NCBI RefSeq assembly: GCF_900112395.1
Contig: NZ_FOLN01000007.1
Coordinates: forward strand, 1 to 64,000
Direction: 5' to 3'
From: Algibacter lectus
GTDB taxonomy: Bacteria > Bacteroidota > Bacteroidia > Flavobacteriales > Flavobacteriaceae
Length of the DNA: 64,000 bases
Part shown: piece by piece, positions 9,814 to 15,441 of the stretch
Layout: every line of letters starts with the position of its first letter
How positions within the stretch are numbered: the first letter of the stretch is position 1
The notes under the pieces: model-generated
What the model was told of the DNA's origin: nothing
What the model saw: the letters and a program-made list of their open reading frames with translations, nothing else
Database searches by the model: none
Made by a program: the position numbers and the translations under genes

Positions 9814-10224
9814 ATGGAAGTTACAGTTAACAGAAAAGCACATTTTAATGCGGCACACAGATTGTATCGCAAAGATTGGAGTTTTGAAAAAAACGATGCC
9901 GTTTTTGGTAAATGCAACAACCCTAATTTTCATGGGCACAACTACGAACTTATAGTTAGTGTTACCGGTGAAATAGATAAGGAAACTGGTTTTGTAATGG
10001 ATATGAAGGTTTTAAAAGATCTTATAGAAGCAGAAGTTGAAGATCAACTCGACCATAAAAATCTAAACCTTGAAGTTCCAGAGTTTAAAGATTTAAATCC
10101 AACAGCCGAGAATATTGCTGTGGTAATCTACAATAAACTAAAGCCGAAGCTAGATGATAAATTAGCTTTAGAGATTACACTCTATGAGACACCGCGCAAT
10201 TTTGTAACCTACTCTGGGAAATAA
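9814..10224 (+). CDS. queD: 6-pyruvoyltetrahydropterin / 6-carboxytetrahydropterin synthase family protein
   Basis: A 136-residue T-fold enzyme. The zinc ligands are visible as the His in FNAAHR (about residue 15) and the pair in NFHGHNYEL (about 40-43). The catalytic Cys is in GKCNNP, and the late ALEITLYET segment holds the conserved Glu. In bacteria this family usually makes 6-carboxytetrahydropterin in the queuosine/preQ0 pathway, so QueD is the likeliest role; a pyruvoyltetrahydropterin synthase activity cannot be excluded from sequence. No other queuosine gene is in the window. It directly follows idi. Confidence 0.85.
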   Translation: MEVTVNRKAHFNAAHRLYRKDWSFEKNDAVFGKCNNPNFHGHNYELIVSVTGEIDKETGFVMDMKVLKDLIEAEVEDQLDHKNLNLEVPEFKDLNPTAENIAVVIYNKLKPKLDDKLALEITLYETPRNFVTYSGK

Positions 10225-10332
10225 AACAGAGTTTCTTCTTTTAAAACGGAAGTAAAACTAACTTTTAGTGCAGTAATAGCAGTGCAATATTAAAATAGTA
10301 CTAAAAATGTAAACGGTTTAGAAGTTTATGTT

Positions 10333-10340
10333 TAATTTTG
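10333..10340 (+). promoter_or_regulatory. Predicted promoter -7 box for the 88-residue protein
   Basis: TAATTTTG matches TAnnTTTG, 23 bp before the ATG at 10364. It lies downstream of the longer in-frame start at 10328, which argues for the later start. Confidence 0.45.
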
Positions 10341-10363
10341 TAAAAAATTTAAAAGCAATTAAA

Positions 10364-10630
10364 ATGGCAAATGTTAGAAACCTAAAAAAGGACATTAATT
10401 ATGTTTTAGGTGATATTATAGAAGCAGTATATGTTTGGGAATATGCAAACACAGATAAAGATACTAAACAAAGTGAAGCAATTATTGATGAAGCAATAGC
10501 TACTTTCGATGAATTGATAGTTAAAGTAAACGCTAAAAACGATAACGCAAAAGCGCATTTTAAAGCAATTAACCAAGAGTTAGAAACTAAAGGATTGGCT
10601 TTAATCGAAAAAATTAACAATTTAGGATAA
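10364..10630 (+). CDS. Small conserved-type hypothetical protein, 88 residues
   Basis: I do not recognise a named family. The protein begins MANVRNLKKDINYVLGDIIE and is predicted to be almost entirely helical, acidic/basic mixed and soluble, with no signal peptide, membrane segment or cysteines. The start at 10364 is preferred over 10328 because a TAnnTTTG box lies between them. It is followed closely by the tRNA-Thr gene but has a separate promoter. Codon usage is like its neighbours. The function is unknown. Confidence 0.65.
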   Translation: MANVRNLKKDINYVLGDIIEAVYVWEYANTDKDTKQSEAIIDEAIATFDELIVKVNAKNDNAKAHFKAINQELETKGLALIEKINNLG

Positions 10631-10647
10631 ATTTTTTGACATTTATG

Positions 10648-10677
10648 TTGCATATCTAAATATAGATACTATATTTG
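10648..10677 (+). promoter_or_regulatory. tRNA-Thr promoter
   Basis: TTG at 10648-10650 and TATATTTG at 10670-10677 are separated by 19 bp, a close match to the Bacteroidota -33/-7 promoter, 14 bp before the tRNA. Confidence 0.75.
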
Positions 10678-10691
10678 CACTCGTTAAAAAA

Positions 10692-10765
10692 GCCGATGTA
10701 GCTCAGCTGGCTAGAGCAGCTGATTTGTAATCAGCAGGTCGTGGGTTCGAGTCCCTCCATCGGCT
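10692..10765 (+). tRNA. tRNA-Thr (anticodon TGT)
   Basis: A 74-nt cloverleaf. The acceptor stem is GCCGATG with CATCGGC, the D-arm GCTC/GAGC, the anticodon stem GCTGA/TCAGC around loop TTTGTAA (anticodon TGT), and the T-loop TTCGAGT. The T-stem has one T-T mismatch. CCA is not encoded. Confidence 0.97.
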
Positions 10766-10774
10766 CTTAAAAAT

Positions 10775-10809
10775 AAAAAAGACCTTTCAAATTTGAAAGG
10801 TCTTTTTTT
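10775..10809 (+). terminator. Intrinsic terminator after tRNA-Thr
   Basis: The perfect inverted repeat GACCTTTCAAATTTGAAAGGTC has an A run before it and a T run after it. It can also serve the convergent DUF4369 gene on the minus strand. Confidence 0.85.
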
Positions 10810-10830
10810 ATGCTTAAAAAGTAAGTTTCG

Positions 10831-11532
10831 TTACTCTTTTTCAACAGCCTTAATCTCATCAAGAAATCTTTGTAATTCCTTTCCGTATTTAGATGCTTTT
10901 ACTTTATCGGTTAGCGATACGTTAATAGTATCTAATAAACTTGTTTTAGCATTGTATATTTCGGTTAAAGCTAAATAAGGCGCAACCTCACTATCTTTAT
11001 TATTTAGTGCAAAATTAACCGTAAACAAATATCTACGCTTTAAAATGGTGCTATATTGCTTTTCTAAGCTCTTTAGCTTAGTGGTGTCGCCAGCTATTTG
11101 AGCATCAAACTTCTCTTTTATTAAATCTAAGTTTCTATCGTTAAATCGGCTAATCATGGTTTTGTAATCGTCCATTACTTTTTGTTGTTCCGACCCTGTA
11201 ATTTTAGCATCGTACATAAAGTTTTTAAGAGATGTGTTTATTTCTGTAATACCTTTATCTGCAAAAAACGAAATACCATCTTCTCTCTTACTGTTTTTAT
11301 CTAAAAATAAAAAGAAAACCTCTGGAGATTCTAATGTACTATGTAATTCAAAATTAGGATTTCCACTTATAACCAAAGAGTCTACATTAATAAGTGTAGA
11401 ATCTTTTACTTTTTTAAGATAAACAGTTCCTTTTTTTAAACCATCAATATGGCCTTTAACAGTTAAATCGTGTTGTTCTTCTCCGCAAGAAACCAATAAA
11501 CAAACTAGTAATAATACAAGTACTCTATTCAT
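10831..11532 (-). CDS. DUF4369-domain lipoprotein
   Basis: A 233-residue protein with a lipoprotein signal peptide (VCLLVSC, lipid Cys at about residue 16) and a DUF4369 domain at about residues 24-110 (LTVKGHIDGLKKGTVYLKK). DUF4369 usually sits in front of a thioredoxin/AhpC domain in Bacteroidota. Here the C-terminal half is a charged helical segment with no CXXC thioredoxin motif, so this is a DUF4369-only form. It is probably on the periplasmic side of a membrane; the substrate is unknown. It is monocistronic and converges on tRNA-Thr. Confidence 0.82.
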   Translation of the reverse strand: MNRVLVLLLVCLLVSCGEEQHDLTVKGHIDGLKKGTVYLKKVKDSTLINVDSLVISGNPNFELHSTLESPEVFFLFLDKNSKREDGISFFADKGITEINTSLKNFMYDAKITGSEQQKVMDDYKTMISRFNDRNLDLIKEKFDAQIAGDTTKLKSLEKQYSTILKRRYLFTVNFALNNKDSEVAPYLALTEIYNAKTSLLDTINVSLTDKVKASKYGKELQRFLDEIKAVEKE

Positions 11533-11650
11533 ATATAATTATGCTTTTTTTTAGTTAAGCAAATATCTCACTTTTATATTTTAAATACTAATGCCCATAA
11601 TTGAATTATTTTAGTTAAAACTATCTAAAAAAAAGATACAAGTATAAAGT

Positions 11651-11667
11651 TTGGCACGCCGTTTGCT
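11651..11667 (+). promoter_or_regulatory. Sigma-54 (RpoN) promoter
   Basis: TTGGCACG, then 4 bp (CCGT), then TTGCT matches the -24/-12 consensus TTGGCACG-N4-TTGCW at every defined position. The GG and GC dinucleotides are 10 bp apart. Initiation is expected near 11678. No coding gene follows within range. Confidence 0.72.
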
Positions 11668-11677
11668 TTTAGATTAA

Positions 11678-11790
11678 ACGTTACACTTTATGTAAAAGTT
11701 TATTGAGTGGTTACTTTAAACTGTAGAGTTGTAACTCATATTTTGATTGGTTAGTTAGAAAAAAAGCATCCGTTTTCGGGTGCTTTTTTT
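11678..11790 (+). ncRNA. Putative sigma-54-dependent small RNA of about 110 nt
   Basis: The stretch runs from the expected sigma-54 start to an intrinsic terminator. It contains a stem-loop at 11681-11695 (TTACA/TGTAA, with flanking AAAC/GTTT pairing), a possible imperfect stem near 11708-11746, and the terminator hairpin. The only early ATG is followed at once by a stop, so it is unlikely to code for protein. The RNA itself is inferred from promoter plus terminator. Confidence 0.45.
11761..11790 (+). terminator. Terminator of the putative sigma-54 transcript
   Basis: GCATCCG-TTTT-CGGGTGC hairpin (7 bp including a T-G pair, extended by A-T pairs) followed by seven T. Confidence 0.8.
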
Positions 11791-11835
11791 GTGTTATAAT
11801 GTTTTGTTTTTCGATTTCTCGGAATTAAAAAAAAC

Positions 11836-11919
11836 ATGTATTTCATCGGTTATTTTAAATATTTCGTCTATAAATGTTAAAATTTAATGTATTTCATCGA
11901 TTTCATATGTATTTAGTCG
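11836..11919 (+). promoter_or_regulatory. Four spaced direct repeats of an ATGTATTTCATCG-type motif, possible activator sites
   Basis: ATGTATTTCATCG occurs at 11836 and 11887, ATGTATTTAGTCG at 11907, and a weaker copy (AATATTTCGTCTA) at 11858. Start-to-start distances are 22, 29 and 20 bp, i.e. two pairs each spaced about two helical turns. They lie directly upstream of the promoter at 11941-11948. Paired direct repeats of this spacing are typical of LytTR-type response regulators; that assignment is inference. Confidence 0.45.
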
Positions 11920-11940
11920 TTTTGTTACGTTTCAAAATTA

Positions 11941-11948
11941 TATATTTG
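11941..11948 (+). promoter_or_regulatory. Predicted promoter -7 box of the second small transcription unit
   Basis: TATATTTG is an exact TAnnTTTG match. A TTTG at 11921-11924 lies 16 bp upstream, slightly short of ideal. The direct repeats end about 20 bp upstream of it. Confidence 0.55.
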
Positions 11949-12006
11949 AACAGTTCTAAATAACACATTTTTTAGATCAATGGATTAATTAATTAGTATT
12001 TGCATT

Positions 12007-12075
12007 ATGTTGTTGAAATGGAATCCCAAATCTAACCTCATAATACTAAAGCAAATGATAGAAAACCGAGTTTGA
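12007..12075 (+). CDS. Possible 22-residue microprotein
   Basis: An ATG-started frame beginning MLLKWNPKSNLIIL and ending IENRV, stop TGA. It lies wholly inside the putative transcript 11953-12092, and its last codons fall in the terminator stem. There is no recognisable family, and a chance frame of this size is quite possible. Confidence 0.22.
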   Translation: MLLKWNPKSNLIILKQMIENRV

Positions 12076-12092
12076 GGGAACTCGGTTTTTTT
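12061..12092 (+). terminator. Strong intrinsic terminator
   Basis: The perfect stem AAAACCGAGTT/AACTCGGTTTT has loop TGAGGG and is followed by a T run. There is no annotated gene directly upstream other than the putative small transcript. Confidence 0.85.
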
Positions 12093-12125
12093 TATGCCTA
12101 ATTTTTAGTGAAACATTATTTTAGC

Positions 12126-12133
12126 TAACTTCG
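12126..12133 (+). promoter_or_regulatory. Predicted promoter -7 box of the VanX-type gene, abutting the ATG
   Basis: TAACTTCG, a one-base variant of TAnnTTTG seen several times in this window, lies 5 bp before the ATG at 12139. Confidence 0.4.
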
Positions 12134-12138
12134 CTATT

Positions 12139-12804
12139 ATGAATTTTAAATATCTTTATCTCGTTTTACTCTCTTCTGTGGTTTCATTTGCACAATTACC
12201 AGAGGGTTTTGTTTATGTAAAAGAAGTTATACCAGATTTGCATGTAGAATTACGCTATAACACCAATTATAACTTTGTTGGGCAACCCGTAGATGGTTAT
12301 AACTCTAATCGTTTAATTCTAACTAAGCAGGCTGCAGAGGCCTTGCGTTTAGTACAAGAAGAATTGGAAGATGAAAATTTGTGCCTAAAAGTGTACGATG
12401 GTTATAGACCGCAACAAGGTGTAAACCATTTTATGCGATGGGCCCGTGACTTAAATGATACGGTGAATAAAACAATTTTTTATCCTAAAATTAAAAAAAG
12501 AACATTATTTAAAGCCGGATATATAGCAACCAAATCTGGGCATAGTAGAGGTAGTACTATAGATTTAACTTTGGTAGATGGGAGTACAGGAGAAATTCTA
12601 GATATGGGAAGTCCTTACGATTTTTTTGGTGAAGCCTCATGGGTAAATTATCCACACATATCAGAAAAACAAAAAGAAAATCGACAAAAACTTCAAAAGG
12701 TTATGCTTAAGCATGGTTTTAGAAATTACTCAAAAGAATGGTGGCATTTTACATTACGATGGGAACCATTTCCTAAAACCTATTTCGATTTTCCTGTAGA
12801 ATAG
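12139..12804 (+). CDS. VanX-type D-Ala-D-Ala dipeptidase (peptidase M15D)
   Basis: A 221-residue protein with a signal peptide (ending SFAQ, about residue 19), so it acts in the periplasm or outside. Zinc-site motifs of the VanX/DdpX family are present: SGHSRGSTIDLTL (His and Asp ligands, about residues 134-146) and EWWHF (about 197-201), plus YDGYRPQQ. Family members cleave D-Ala-D-Ala. In an organism without van genes this is more likely peptidoglycan dipeptide salvage, as for DdpX, than glycopeptide resistance. No ligase or dehydrogenase partner is adjacent. Confidence 0.88.
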   Translation: MNFKYLYLVLLSSVVSFAQLPEGFVYVKEVIPDLHVELRYNTNYNFVGQPVDGYNSNRLILTKQAAEALRLVQEELEDENLCLKVYDGYRPQQGVNHFMRWARDLNDTVNKTIFYPKIKKRTLFKAGYIATKSGHSRGSTIDLTLVDGSTGEILDMGSPYDFFGEASWVNYPHISEKQKENRQKLQKVMLKHGFRNYSKEWWHFTLRWEPFPKTYFDFPVE

Positions 12805-12883
12805 ATTTGTTTGCCTTGATAAAAGTTATTCTCTTGGCTCTTTAAAAAGGATATATTTTGAAGGAAAGCTTGATTACAATTTA

Positions 12884-13174
12884 ATGGAAAGGAAGAACCA
12901 TAAGGAATTTAAAAAATTCACCACGACAAAAATTATTAGGGTGGTTAATATTTTAGCAGTAATTCTATTTATGGCATTTAAAGTGATTGATAAATCAGGG
13001 GTGTTTGCACTCTATTATGCGTTTTACTATTATTTGTGGCTTTATATTCTGTTTTTATGTTTAGAAATAAGGTATTATAAATTAACCCAAAGCAGCCTAG
13101 TAAATTATACTATTAAGCAGCCTTTATCAATTATAGGTATCGTACTTCCTGTATTATTTGTGTTTTGTTTTTGA
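12884..13174 (+). CDS. Small hypothetical membrane protein
   Basis: This 96-residue protein has a basic N-terminus (about residues 1-18) and then three hydrophobic segments (about 20-36, 43-60 and 79-96), the last ending at the C-terminus. I recognise no family. It follows the dipeptidase gene by 80 bp on the same strand and may be cotranscribed. The aromatic-rich middle (LYYAFYYYLWLY) and good start support a real membrane protein, but a spurious frame cannot be excluded. Confidence 0.55.
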   Translation: MERKNHKEFKKFTTTKIIRVVNILAVILFMAFKVIDKSGVFALYYAFYYYLWLYILFLCLEIRYYKLTQSSLVNYTIKQPLSIIGIVLPVLFVFCF

Positions 13175-13203
13175 ACTAAAATTAAGAGCGAAATAGCAAG
13201 TGG

Positions 13204-13896
13204 CTATTCAATAATTTCACAATCACGAATATATATATTCTGTAAAGGCCAATCGCCTTTACCGGTTTCTACAGCTGCAATTTTATCAATAACATCCATC
13301 CCACGAGTTACATGTCCGAAAACAGTATAATCGCCATCTAGAAAATGCGATCCGCCATGTTGCTGAATAATAAAAAACTCGTACGGCGACGCTAGTTTAT
13401 GTGGGTTTTCAATGGCACTACTTGGCATCGAAATAACGCCTCTATCATGTTTAAAACCACGTTTAGTATCTGGCGGAAGCAAGTATTTACCTATTTTTCC
13501 TCGCTTTTTAGAAATTTTCACATCATCGCTATTTCCGGCTTGCACCATGTAATTGTCAATAACGCGATAAAACTGTGTATCCACAAAATATTTTTGCTTT
13601 GTTAAAAAAATAAAATTTGATCTGTGAAATTTAGTTTCATTATAGAGTAAAATATCAAAACTTCCAAAATCGGTTGTTATACGTACTTTGTTCTCTTTAT
13701 GGTGTTTATCATATTCTAGAAAAAACTCCATAGCACTTTTGGAATCTAACTTTTCAAAAGTATCCTCTTTTTTAGGTTTAGCATCCTTTTTAGTCGTTTT
13801 TGTAACTACCGTTTCTGTTGTTATTTTCTTCTTAGATTGTTTATCTTCACAATTCAGAAATAAAAAAAAGAAACACAAAAGCAAACCTATACGCAT
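13204..13896 (-). CDS. Cyclophilin-type peptidyl-prolyl isomerase lipoprotein
   Basis: A 230-residue protein with a lipoprotein signal (LFLNC, Cys at about residue 16), a Lys/Thr-rich linker (about 20-60) and a cyclophilin domain (about 72-228). Motifs include FHRSNFIFLTKQKYF, TQFYRVIDNYMVQAGN, GVISMPS and YTVFGHVTRGMDVIDKI. It should assist folding of exported proteins in the periplasm while anchored to a membrane. Its start lies 4 bp from that of the divergent Nudix gene, so its promoter must lie inside that gene. Confidence 0.9.
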   Translation of the reverse strand: MRIGLLLCFFFLFLNCEDKQSKKKITTETVVTKTTKKDAKPKKEDTFEKLDSKSAMEFFLEYDKHHKENKVRITTDFGSFDILLYNETKFHRSNFIFLTKQKYFVDTQFYRVIDNYMVQAGNSDDVKISKKRGKIGKYLLPPDTKRGFKHDRGVISMPSSAIENPHKLASPYEFFIIQQHGGSHFLDGDYTVFGHVTRGMDVIDKIAAVETGKGDWPLQNIYIRDCEIIE

Positions 13897-13900
13897 ATCA

Positions 13901-14542
13901 ATGAATTTTGATGAATTTTTAGAATCGATTTCAAAAATAAAAAATATACCGCTACCAGCCGAGGCTTCTCAGTTTAAAATGGTGCCTTCTTTTAGGCAAG
14001 AACTTTTAAGGCAGCAGAAGGACGCTATTAAAAATGCTAAAAAAGCAGGTGTTTTAGCTTTATTTTATCCTAATAACGAAAACGAAACAACCTTTGTTTT
14101 AATACTTCGGAAAGTCTACAAAGGCGCGCATTCTGGACAAGTCGCTTTTCCCGGTGGGAAGTTAGAATCTATCGATAAATCGTTGCAAGATGCAGCAGTT
14201 CGCGAAACTTTTGAAGAGGTTGGTGTGCCTATCAAAAATATTAAGGTTATTAGAGAATTAACCGAGGTTTATATTCCGCCAAGTAACTTTTATGTGCATC
14301 CGTTTATAGGTGTTTTGCAGAATCAACCCGATTTTATTAAACAAGATGATGAAGTTGAGGCCATTATAGAAATAAAATTGCAACATTTTTTAGATGAAAA
14401 AATAGTCATTAAAAAAACAGTAAAAACCTCGTATAGTATTGAAGTCGAGGTGCCTGCATTCAATTTAAACGGACATGTAGTTTGGGGAGCAACAGCAATG
14501 ATGCTTAGCGAAATTAAAGACTTATTAAAACAGCTTTTGTAA
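13901..14542 (+). CDS. Nudix hydrolase, CoA-pyrophosphatase type
   Basis: A 213-residue protein starting MNFDEFLESISKIKN. The Nudix box is GGKLESIDKSLQDAAVRETF followed by EEVGVP (about residues 85-110), preceded by GAHSGQVAFPGGK, the signature of the NUDT7/NUDT8/YeaB CoA-hydrolase group. It probably cleaves CoA or related nucleotide diphosphates. I chose the ATG at 13901; the frame is open further upstream to 13688, but that stretch is antisense to the cyclophilin gene and has no Nudix homology. Confidence 0.88.
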   Translation: MNFDEFLESISKIKNIPLPAEASQFKMVPSFRQELLRQQKDAIKNAKKAGVLALFYPNNENETTFVLILRKVYKGAHSGQVAFPGGKLESIDKSLQDAAVRETFEEVGVPIKNIKVIRELTEVYIPPSNFYVHPFIGVLQNQPDFIKQDDEVEAIIEIKLQHFLDEKIVIKKTVKTSYSIEVEVPAFNLNGHVVWGATAMMLSEIKDLLKQLL

Positions 14543-14603
14543 TCTGTTAGAATTGTTACATTTGTATTTTAGTATATTAACTAATCAATTTGACGTGTGA
14601 TTT

Positions 14604-15401
14604 ATGGGATTGTTTAAAAGAAATCCGTTCGGACATATATTGTTTTTAAAGAAATGGCTAATTAGAATCTTTGGTGTGATAACACATAGAAGGTTTCGTG
14701 GCTTTAATGAACTTCAAATTGAAGGCTCTGAAATTATAAAAGATTTACCTGGTACCAATGTGCTTTTTGTATCAAACCATCAAACCTATTTTGCAGATGT
14801 TGTAGCGATGTTTCATGTGTTTAATGCGAGTTTAAGCGGAAGAACAGATTCTATAAAAAACATAGGTTATATCTGGGATCCAAAACTTAACATTTATTAT
14901 ATAGCCGCCAAAGAAACGATGAAAGCTGGTTTATTACCAAAAATATTAGCTTACATGGGGTCTATTAGTATAGAGCGTACTTGGAGATCGGAAGGTAAAG
15001 ATGTTAATCGTCAGGTTAAAATGAGCGATATTTCTAGTATAGGGAAAGCTTTAGACGATGGTTGGGTTATTACCTTTCCACAAGGTACAACTACACCTTT
15101 TAAACCTATCAGGAAAGGAACAGCGCATATTATTAAACGTTACAAACCAATTGTTGTACCAATTGTTATCGATGGTTTTCGTAGATCGTTTGATAAAAAA
15201 GGATTATTTATTAAGAAGAAAAATATATTTCAATCTTTTGAAATTAAAGAACCTTTAGAAATAGATTACGAAAACGATACGCATGCAGATATCGTAGAAA
15301 AGATAGAATATGCTATAGAGCAACATTCATCTTTCTTAAAAGTAGTTTCACAAAAAGATCTAGCAGCTCTGGAGGAATTAAATAAAAAGCGCGAATGGTA
15401 A
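14604..15401 (+). CDS. 1-acyl-glycerol-3-phosphate acyltransferase family (PlsC-like)
   Basis: A 265-residue membrane-associated acyltransferase of phospholipid or lipid A-like metabolism. The catalytic block is SNHQTYFADV (about residues 58-67), in which five residues separate His and Asp, instead of the usual four. The later FPQGTTTPFKPIRKG (about 155-169) replaces the usual FPEGTR block. The N-terminus carries a short hydrophobic stretch. It stands alone between the Nudix gene and recQ. The acyl donor and acceptor cannot be told from sequence. Confidence 0.85.
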   Translation: MGLFKRNPFGHILFLKKWLIRIFGVITHRRFRGFNELQIEGSEIIKDLPGTNVLFVSNHQTYFADVVAMFHVFNASLSGRTDSIKNIGYIWDPKLNIYYIAAKETMKAGLLPKILAYMGSISIERTWRSEGKDVNRQVKMSDISSIGKALDDGWVITFPQGTTTPFKPIRKGTAHIIKRYKPIVVPIVIDGFRRSFDKKGLFIKKKNIFQSFEIKEPLEIDYENDTHADIVEKIEYAIEQHSSFLKVVSQKDLAALEELNKKREW

Positions 15402-15441
15402 AACATTATGCTTTTAATGTTTACCGTTTACACTTAAATTA

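Larger units (their letters stand above)
11953..12092 (+). ncRNA. Putative small transcript of about 140 nt behind the direct-repeat promoter
   Basis: Defined by the promoter box at 11941-11948 and the strong terminator at 12061-12092. It could be a regulatory RNA or a very short mRNA, since a 22-codon reading frame lies at 12007-12075. Its existence is inferred from the flanking signals only. Confidence 0.4.
11533..12138. other. 606-bp gap without a conventional gene, holding two putative small transcription units
   Basis: No reading frame longer than about 22 codons with a plausible start was found. In order, the gap holds the upstream region of the minus-strand lipoprotein, an exact sigma-54 promoter match, a structured stretch ending in a terminator, four spaced direct repeats, a TAnnTTTG promoter, a second stretch ending in a strong terminator, and the promoter of the VanX-type gene. 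Confidence 0.75.

Noticed and set aside
11622-11638. TATCT/AGATA inverted repeat just upstream of the sigma-54 promoter, as a possible enhancer-binding site
   Set aside because: It is only 5 bp per arm across an A run and too close to the promoter for a typical sigma-54 activator site.
13688-13900. Upstream extension of the Nudix frame
   Set aside because: It is antisense to the cyclophilin gene, has no Nudix homology and encodes a chance hydrophobic stretch.
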